This document shows positions 55,001-64,000 of a DNA stretch of 64,000 nt, piece after piece (within the stretch, counting starts at the first letter, position 1; the number at the start of each line of letters is the position of its first letter). Source of the DNA: Apteryx mantelli (Eukaryota; Chordata; Aves; Apterygiformes; Apterygidae); assembly GCF_036417845.1 (NCBI RefSeq), contig NC_089982.1, positions 46,153,684 through 46,217,683 on the forward strand, read 5' to 3'. The notes under the pieces were generated by a model. That model saw only the letters and a list, made by a program, of their open reading frames with translations. It did not search any database and was not told where the DNA came from. A program made the position numbers and the translations under genes.

Positions 55001-58000
55001 GTGCATGTTCGGAGTCATGTTCCACTGTAAAACAGCATTTATATGTCCTAAAACTATTTTATTCAATGCTAGCATGTTTGCAATTAAGGTGCTAGGATTG
55101 TTTCGTTTTCTGTTTCCATGTCCTGCTTTGGTTCCTTCTTGCTGTCAAGTCCTGATCTTGCTTACCCTGAGCACCCATGTCTGAACTTAAGTCGCCAAGA
55201 GAGCAAGGGATGCCTGGTAGGTCCGGCTGTTTGCCCCCCGGGTGCCTGTGACCTAGAAGTTCAGGGCCTGAAACAATTGTTTCACATACAATCTCATAGT
55301 CCAGGTTCTTTCCCAACTCACCACACACACACGCACACAGTGTAGCGCTGTAAGCAACCAGTCACTATGAAGTCTAGTAGCTAGAAAGGCAGAAAGCAGA
55401 GGCAGCTTATGCAGTCAAGGGTGTTCTTCCAAAAATAAGTCTCTTTAGTAAAAAAATGTTCTTATATATTGCTAAATGAAAGTCATGCTGCCATTTCCCC
55501 CCCCCCCTTTTTTTTTTTTTGAGTAGAATGGGAAAGTGATTGCAGAGCCCTAGTTTTATTAAGGAAGGTTGGAGAATGATTTACAGTTCAGGTATGTCAA
55601 TCCTAATTATGTGCTGAACAACATCTACAAAATGTATCCTTGGAAAAAAGAGAGCTCTTGAAAGCTCACAGACACAGTGCTCATCAACTCAACCAGACTG
55701 CTCATCAGAGTGGCACCCGTTCATACAAACTCAGGGTTGGATTCTCCAAATGTTTTGCATGTGCCTACTGTTAATAGCACTGCTTTATACTGGCTTTGTA
55801 GATGTACTTGAGCTAGCTTGTATACCATTAGCAGGCTTGTGCAGGAATGCAGAGCACAGTGCAGGCTGATTTTACTCAGCTTCTCACTGAGCAAACTAGC
55901 TTGGGCTGTGCTCTATGCTATTGCAGCTAAAGCACTACAAGCACGGTTTTATAGCTACTTCAAGTAACCTTACACTAGACTGCAATCAGCAGTATAGACA
56001 GAGCAGTGCGAAAATTGAGTACTGGATATACATATATCTTTGCTTAGCTGGAGGCCAATGGCTCTATCCTGCATGAACTGGAGCGCATGGCACAGTTTCC
56101 CCTGATTCCATTGGTGCAGTATTCATAAAGATATGTCCTAACTTGTAAAAACAGCACATGCCCATTTCGTATGATACGTGCATGCGCACATCTGGGCTGC
56201 ACGTGTGGAAAAGTAAAGGCACACACCGCAAGTAATTTTACATGTGCAATTTTCAAAGTATGGATCCATGGGGCTACAATGCGGCATATCTACAGTGCAG
56301 AGAATGACGGTCTTCTGCACAGGAGGGCATTTTAAGTGACTTTAAAAGAAAAAAAAATTCAGCACTGTCCTGATAGCACAGTTATTTGCAGCTCATTTCT
56401 CCTGGTGGCTCCTGAATTTCTCTGCAAACCCACCAAGATGGAGTGTTACTCCTAAACAGCAACATGCACACAGCAATCAGAATATTTCAGATATTCATTT
56501 CTCTAGGCTGATGTTATTAAAATTAAAAACATCTGCTTTAAGGAATGCAGATTTTCTGGATGTAAATGCTTCTCTCCTCCCACAGTAAATTCAGCTACTC
56601 ATGAAACAAAATGTGATTCTAAACAGTCATTGCATTGTTTTACACAGTAGCAAATGGAACAATGCTGCCCTTAATGTTTTAGTTGTTCAAACAACAATTG
56701 GAATTGGATAAACACTTTCAGCTGGGAACACTTTCCTAATACCTTTGTAGGTAATAGGTTTCCTATTGTGTGCTGCTATGTGACCATTAGGCCTTGCATA
56801 CCAGCCTGAGGTTCACCCTCCTATCACCAAGCCAGCCCCCAAATAGATGAGTCTCTGTTTGTGATAGACTTTCTAACATTTATCTGCTAACAGCTCACCC
56901 ACACAACTTTGCCGGCGGGGAGAGTGGTGAATGGAGCCCAGCTGCCTGCATTTCAATACTATCATCTAATCTTGATGAGAGGCGGAGGACTAGAAATATA
57001 ACTTTGCAAAGAGGAAAGAAATCTCCTCCCCTTCACGTTTCCCTTAAAAAGTGTTAGGAAAAACTTAAATGCCTGTACGAGCTTCTCTTGTATTGAAGCT
57101 AAACTGTATGTGCTTGTCTAAGAATGAGCAATTATGTGTATTTACTACTATGTAGCACGCTGATTGATGTACTAATGACATAAGTATACCTCTTTACTTT
57201 TGACTAATGACGACTACACTGAATATCAAAGGTGGAGTTACACTGAACACTGTGGTATGTCCATGGGACATTCTGATGTTTTTGCCTGTTGGCCTGTCTC
57301 TAAGTAGAAAAAAGTGTTGCAAATGGGAAGCATCAATCCCGCTGACATGGGAATAAAGAAAAAGGGGAAGATAATCCGTGGGAGGACATTGCCCTAATTT
57401 ATGTGGAGATGTTGCATGATTGAGAAAGCATTATTTAACACGAGTGTGTACGGTACTACTCAAAAATAACGGAAGTTAGAGCTCTTTTCTTACTTTAACT
57501 TCTTGTAAATTTGCCACTGGCTAAGTTTGGAGGATTCAGAAATGGTGTAAAAATGGAAACTTAGAAGGAAGACAGCATTAGCATAAACTAGGTAAAAAGT
57601 CTGGATGCCTGTCTATGTTCTAGAAAAAGAATCTAACACATTCAAATACTTCTCTATATGGGGAAGAATCAGTCCCTCCTTTGGATCACAGGTCAAAGAG
57701 TCTGGAGACAGCTTCTATTCCAGCAGCCCTGAAGACCTCAAGGCCTTTTCAGTGACTGTTTTCCCTCCTTCTGACATTTTCTCTACAGTGACTTCTACCC
57801 TTCACCTGACAGGACAAAGTAGGAATCACCAGTCACGGCCTAAGAAAAAGTGGTAAGAAAAGGCCCTGTACACTTTTCTGTTTTCTCATAAAATCAATAG
57901 CATCTTCAATTGAATGAGGACTGTAATAATACACTATATAGCTGTGTGAACACAGGAATGATAGTTGCTTAGTATTGGAAGTGCTCAAATGAGTAATATA

Positions 58001-61000
58001 ATTTGAAATTCTAAAATAAATTGGTTCTGAAAAGCAAAGAAGTCCAGCAATTGTAATGATTAAAATTTTACTTCAGAGTTATGTCACTATTTATTTTGAA
58101 AGAAACATTTCATGGAAGATTCTGTTTTCCAGATTTCCTTCCAAAATTCCAGTGTTTTTATGCCAGACACTGGAAAAAGTCTGACCTTTCTTTCTTCCCC
58201 TGCCTTCTCCCACAAAAACATTGGGGTGTTTTCAATTCACCCAGATCTTCAGTCTGGACTCCAGCTGTTTTAAATGCTGATTGCCATTATATGTTCTCAT
58301 GTCTGCTGTCAACAGGAAATCCGCTATTTGTAGGATGGATACTATGAAGTTATATATAAGATCAAAACTGGACTTCAAATTCTAATATTGTTTATATCCT
58401 AAGTTTTGATTATAGGAATTAAAAAATGGTATGCAAGTTGATACACACACACACACACACACATATACATACATATAAGTACATATATATGAGAATTTGA
58501 GATGATATAGGATTTAGTCATTTCCTTTCAGTATTTACTTCTTAACCATGTTAACCATGGTTCTAGTTCAAGAGAAATGTTGGGATCTGGCAGGATTGGT
58601 AATATTTGAGATCTATCCAGCTGTAAGGTCTGATTCTGCTTTCCTTGGAATCCTCATGGATCACAGTCCTTGTGGAGGCAGGTGCTTCATTTCAGCTGGC
58701 CACATAGAGTCTCACTAAGTAATGTTTGCAGAGAGTGCTTTGGATGTGTGTCATTGTAGAAATGTGAAGTATTTGTGCCTTTGAAATTGGGGAGTAAAGA
58801 TAATAGAAAAGAAACTACAGTCCATTCATTATGTCTGACTTGAGGGAAATGCTTTAAGTAAAGGGGGACGTTGCTTTTCTTTAGAAGTGTGAAGAAGGAG
58901 ACAAGAAGGAAGAAGGAGGAAATGTCTAGATGACTGAGGAAAGATAGACTGTGAGTGGTATTTTTGGGCTGGCTAGCATAAGTACTCTAGCAGTCAGGCT
59001 GTGCTGGCGTGCTCTTCAGTGCGGCTGCAAAAGCCTGCGAAGCTGAGGCAAGGCTCCTGTGGCCACCAAGGTAGACTTGACATGAAAATTCTGGCTTTGT
59101 AAGCACAGAAAACCAGTTGTGAATGGTTTGTTCATCTGAGGTTAGCATATTAATTTGTTTTCCATTGCTTTCCTTTTTTTCTACTACTACTGTGATTCAG
59201 AGAAGAGGATTAAAAAGGAATTGGAGTACAAATTTAGGAGTGGCCTGTAATCTAAGAGCCTGCTTCCACTGAAGTCAGGATAAGTTTGGCCACTGAGGCC
59301 AGGAATAGCATGGTCAGAGCATAGTAATAATAATAATAACAAAAAGCTGAACTTAAAGTTTAGGGAACATGGTTTTGATCCATGTTGTGAGGCACTGGTC
59401 TTCAACTTTCAGCAGCCAGCTAAGCTTGCCAAACCACCCAGTGCGGGTTATATCAAATTTTGCTCTGGCTAGCAGCCTTGCTGGTAACTTTTGTATCTCC
59501 TGTAGCTTCAGCCAACATGCAAGGAGTGTTGCTGGTGAACCTTGGGTCAGATGCTACTTCTCTGAGGGCAGGGAAGCCCAGTTTGGTTTCCTTGATGCAA
59601 GAGCAGAACAATAGTCACCAGGCAGAACTCCACTGCGTAAATCTAGAGATAGATCTGAAGGGCCACATGAATACAAAGATTCATTGCAGGCCAGGGGATG
59701 CTCCCTAGGAAGATAGATGCTATAAAAGAAAAAGTTAGAAAAGCTTTTTTCAATGACTTAAAAATACTGCAATTAAAACTATTATTAAACTAGATTAAAT
59801 GAAGCAGAAATCTGCTTTCAAGTTTTAGAGCCAAGAATGTTCTTTGTGCCTCTATCCATTTCTGTGCTCCACATACCCTGTGCTGTTTACACGAGGATTA
59901 TCTTGTTTATTTTACAGTTATTATACTTCATAGAAACTAATCAAAAGAATATTTCTTTTTTTATGACAAAAAGTGGATGTTGAATTGCTCAAGTTGCTTT
60001 TATACAACATTCTTGGGTTTGTGATAGTGTGATATTTAATAAAGTGTTTATAAAGGCAGATATAATAGTTTATCAGATCTCAAGCAGTCATAATAACAAA
60101 ACTGCCCTTAGCCTGAGTGCTATGTACTGTACTTTGTAATTTACAACACAGCACTTTCTAAATTACTTCATAAACTAAGAAAGTTGCCTACCAAAGAATC
60201 AATCTTATAGGAACTAAGAACTCTTTTCCTAAATATTTTTTCTGTTGCTTACTCTCCATACAAATCATTATTAATAGCTTGGGCTCAGACACAAACTGCA
60301 CTCCCTTATAACACACAATAATACAATGCATGCTGTAAGATATTTTCATGCAGTCCAATCTATTTAAATTTCCTGTAGAAGAGACCTTTCAGCTTAAAAT
60401 TCTACATGTCTAAAGTGGTATCCATGCACAATCAATGGGATAAAGTGATGAAGTAACACTGAAAGGAAAGCTGAAGACCCTAGAGTGAGAATCAAACGAA
60501 GCGATTCAAGTCAGATTTAATAGTTTATGAGGTCATGAACAGAGAATGAAGTCTTTCATTTCTATGCTGCTAGTCAAAGTCCCTATGAGCTTATTATTTG
60601 AAATCTGTTTGGTGGATTCACTGTAATGATATAAGCTTCTACAGCAGGAAGAAAACCCTAGGTCTTTGGGTCCAGTCTTCCTCTCTGCTGAAGGACCTGC
60701 CCAGAAATCCTGGAGAGAGGAGAGGGAGTTCATACTAGCTGTAGCCTCTCCCCACGCCTGCCCAGATTTCGCAGGGTTTTGATATCCCGTGTGCACCATC
60801 TGTCTGGTATTTCATGGAAATGAAAGAGAGGTAAAAGTTTAAAAGTGGGGAACAGTTATTTATAATCCAAGACCAAATTCTGGTCTGCCAAATAGGTAAC
60901 TACTTCCTTGATAGTCTAGTGTTTACTTCATCCTCATACTGGGAGCAACTTCTACAGTTATTCATGGCACATACCTGTAGATACGAAACATGTCTTAGAT

Positions 61001-64000
61001 CATCCTTATGGTCACTGTGAAATCATCATCCGATTACACTTTAACCTTCTATATAGCAGAGGAAGAAAAGTTTCAATGATGTGTGCTTGCATTGCTCATC
61101 TTCGCATTTTTGGGCTGCATAAAGAAACATTAAATTCACAATCCTCTGTAAGCCAGTATATTGATTAGCTGGGGCAAACTCCTCCTTGTGTTTCTAACAA
61201 GCAGTTTGAGTGCACAAAATTGCCATCATTCTTTGCAAAAAGGGTTGTAGATTTTCATTAGCTATCAGGCTTTGACCTGCAAGAAGTACAGAGATTGTAC
61301 CGTGCTGGAGCACTCTCTCGCAAAAAAGATCATGTAGTTACTCATATATGTCTGCCTTTTTAAGGAGGAAAGGCTTACCTTTATGTCTAAGAATTGCAAG
61401 AAGTGTAGGGAAGAAGACTAATTTGTATCCTTATTTCTAGTTTTAGGGGAGATGTATGGAAATCCAAGTATTTTGATATCAGAAGAGAAACAGTGTAGAA
61501 AGGGAAAACTTCTGTGGTTGAAGTGATACAAGCAGACAAATACTTCTCACCTACAAGACATAGTAAAATATGTTCTTTAAGGGTTTTGTGGAAGATCATC
61601 AAGTACACCTGGACTGCTTATTAATGTTTTATTAAAAGCATGGATCACAATTAGGAATCTATCAAGATAGTGTCAAACTACTTGGATTTTTACAACATTT
61701 CCATCGATTCATGCCCCATTATTAGCAATAGATAGACTGAAGGATAAGAATCAACACTTTACATGAATTCTTTGAGGAATGGGCTCCAAAACATTGGGTG
61801 GATGAATACATATCTTTCTTATCCTTAATGGATATAGGCAGTTGAAGAGATGCCTTAAAGAGGAGACTTGGAATATGTTCACAGATCATTTCATTTAAGC
61901 AGATTTGTTCTCCAAAGCTCTATTTTCCCAAGCTTATGTAATCTAGTCAGAATGATATTGATATTTATCAGTTTGTAACTCAAGTGTTGGTACTGCAATG
62001 GAACAATTATTCCAGAATGAGAAATTTCTAATGGAGAATGCCTGAGCTAAATCAAAAGCCTTCTGCTGTAGACAGAGAATGTATAGGACCTCTGATGAAT
62101 TCCAAAAACTAAAGCTGCCTTCGCCTTAACCCCCTTGAGGAATCTGAGTTCTTGTCCACCAGCTGGAGAGAAGATGTATACAACAGATAAATTTTTCCTG
62201 ATGGAGTGGGTTAACAAGAAAACTGAAGAGGATTGGGTAGCAACTTTGAAGTTTTGTACAGAGATTTATCATGGTTTGCCATTTCCTTTGCTTTAATAGC
62301 TGAGGGGATGGAGAGACAGAACATGTTGTGAATGAGACAGCACCAAATGGATTAATATTATGAGAGTAGAGAAGGTTACACTTGGAACTGAGCAGAGCAT
62401 AATGATTCAGAATTTAAAGGAATGAGAGTTAAAGATGTAGAAGAGAGCAATTAAGTACGTTGGGGAAAAAGGAACTTATAATAAAAGAATAACCTGAAAA
62501 GAGCAGAAGAAAAAGAGATTTATTGAGTGGGAGTGAGATTACAGACTTTGAAGAAAGAGTAGGAGAAAGAAGCTAAAAGTCAAAGATTGGACTGGAAAAT
62601 AAGAATAGGGAGTGAGAAGAGCAAAGAAAGAAGAGCAACAGACTGAAAAAGTAAAGCTGAAAATACTATAGGGAAAGGGCAAAATAAAATGAAAAGATCT
62701 GGAGCATGAGAGGAGGACACCGTAAAAACTGGAAGAAAAACAGACCCAAAGAGTACAACTGAGATGAAAATCGTTAGAAGGAGGGGAAGTGACTGAAGAG
62801 CTAAGAGGTAAGGCCTAAACTGCTCTTGCCACCATAGGTGCTCAGAGTGAGTGTGCAGTGCATGCCTGCTCTAGTCTGTGCATGCCACAGGGCAGTGAGA
62901 CCCTAGTCTTTCTATATACACTATATAATTATTCACGTTCCAGCTCAGTGGCAGATACTGTGAGGCATTTCCTATTTTAAGTCTGACTGGCCCTTGCTGT
63001 AAGTCAAGTCAGCCTTATGGATTCTTTAATAGGGTCATCCACGACCCAATGTGGTCACCAAAGAGCATTCCCAACTTGAAAGCCAGATGTGCATAGTCTG
63101 GTTTCTGGTTTTCGATCATGCCCTGAAACTGGGATGAATGATGAAGTTACCAATTACATTGTGCTCACAGGAAAATATGTCAAAGGCATGCCTGTAGCAC
63201 AACATTTATAGTGCTGTGATAAAATTAGAAACTACACATCTCTGGAAGATTTTGTTTAAGAATTGAGATAAAAATACTGTGGTGATGATACTCCTCTTCT
63301 TATACTTCACCAACATGATCAAACCAAACAAACAGCCGAATGGTCCAGTGTGCTGGATCAGCAAAACTCACGGCTGGAAAACAGCTGACCTCATACAAGG
63401 AGACAGTATGCAGGTAGAAGAAAACATTTTTAAAGGTTTTGCCATTGCAGTGCAGTCTCCTTTGAAGACACACTCTTGCAGATGGTCTCTAGTAATGGTC
63501 CTGTCTTCTTCTTGACAGTGAACTTTCACACAGCAGCATCAGTGTGTAATAGCATTTCCTGCATCGTTGTCATCTTGGTGGACAGTGGCCCAGCATCTGT
63601 TATACCCATCTTTGTCATCCCCTGTATGGACTGAAACAATACACCATAGCTGAGCAGGAAGACTTAAGTGTGTGAGGAGCTTTGGACTGGTAACAGACAG
63701 GTAGCTGGTCTCCCACCAAGCACTAGTGCTTCCTGCCTGTTCAGCACAGGCTTTGCTGGCTTCCTCTGGAGAGATGCAAGGTCTCACCAGGATGTTCAAC
63801 AGCCTCAGGACAGTGCCTGTAAAACACCACTGTAAGCCTAGAAAAGGCAGTCTGGCTGGCAAGCCCATCCCTCGGTTGGAATGGTAATTTCTGTCATGAG
63901 GAGAAAGCTTTTCTGTGGAAGAGACAGAGCTTTCCCAAGCCCAGTTAAGGGGTATGAAGTGACATCCCACAGTTACCAACAGCCATCATAAAGGTGGACT
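55000..64000. other. AT-rich intergenic desert, end of window
   Basis: No gene recognised. It contains a C/T homopolymer junction near 55,497-55,520 and a (CA)n run at 58,442-58,463. An old repeat motif lies at about 59,252-59,300 (CCTGCTTCCACTGAAGTCAG), and a long purine-rich region at about 62,430-62,780. An open frame at 63,539-63,979 (minus) shows no recognisable domain. Confidence 0.5.
58442..58463. repeat. (CA)n microsatellite
   Basis: About eleven CA units, followed by TA-rich simple sequence to about 58,490. Confidence 0.95.

Noticed and set aside
61600-62350. Possible endogenous retrovirus remnant
   Set aside because: No long terminal repeats, primer-binding site, or protease or polymerase motif could be seen; the purine-rich sequence is not diagnostic.
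63539-63979. 146-codon minus-strand open frame near the window end
   Set aside because: Considered as a transposon or retrovirus-derived remnant, but no diagnostic motif is visible. Left unassigned.

Overview
This is a vertebrate nuclear window with one protein-coding gene, HAND2, on the minus strand in the centre. The reconstructed protein is 217 residues, the same length as mammalian HAND2, from two coding exons with canonical splice sites. The organism is probably a sauropsid, most likely a bird. The reasons are a compact CpG-rich layout, no Alu/L1-type mammalian repeats, short old MIR-like and CR1-like fragments, and a protein that matches my recollection of avian HAND2. Species-level assignment is not possible by eye.

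Layout. Positions 1 to about 21,400 are an AT-rich gene desert with simple repeats and decayed interspersed repeats. From about 21,450 to 54,000 the sequence becomes a chain of CpG islands (about twenty GC-rich blocks of 0.2-2.5 kb) separated by AT-rich stretches rich in transcription-factor motifs, as expected for a large Polycomb-controlled developmental locus. HAND2 spans about 43,045-46,210, with its 3'UTR at low coordinates and a TATA/CCAAT/GC-box promoter near 46,236-46,360. Upstream of HAND2 (46,300-54,400) are further CpG islands and AT-rich blocks with GATA, E-box, GLI, NKX2/T-box and homeodomain motifs, at distances comparable to the ventricular and branchial-arch enhancers described in mouse. 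The divergent lncRNA known in mammals (HAND2-AS1/Hand2os1, upperhand) would be expected on the plus strand here, but no exon can be shown from sequence. From about 54,400 to 64,000 the sequence returns to an AT-rich desert with old repeats and purine-rich tracts.

Function. HAND2 is a Twist-family bHLH factor acting in heart, limb bud, branchial arch and sympathetic-neuron development. Apart from its two exons, I find nothing convincingly coding. The long open frames inside the CpG islands are explained by GC-rich composition without stop codons, and many begin at non-ATG codons. I saw no exotic new system. The most interesting content is regulatory: a perfect GLI-consensus site at 49,740, several composite cardiac-type motif clusters, a GGGGCC hexanucleotide tract, a telomere-like G-quadruplex, upstream ORFs in the HAND2 leader and a miR-1-type seed site in its 3'UTR.
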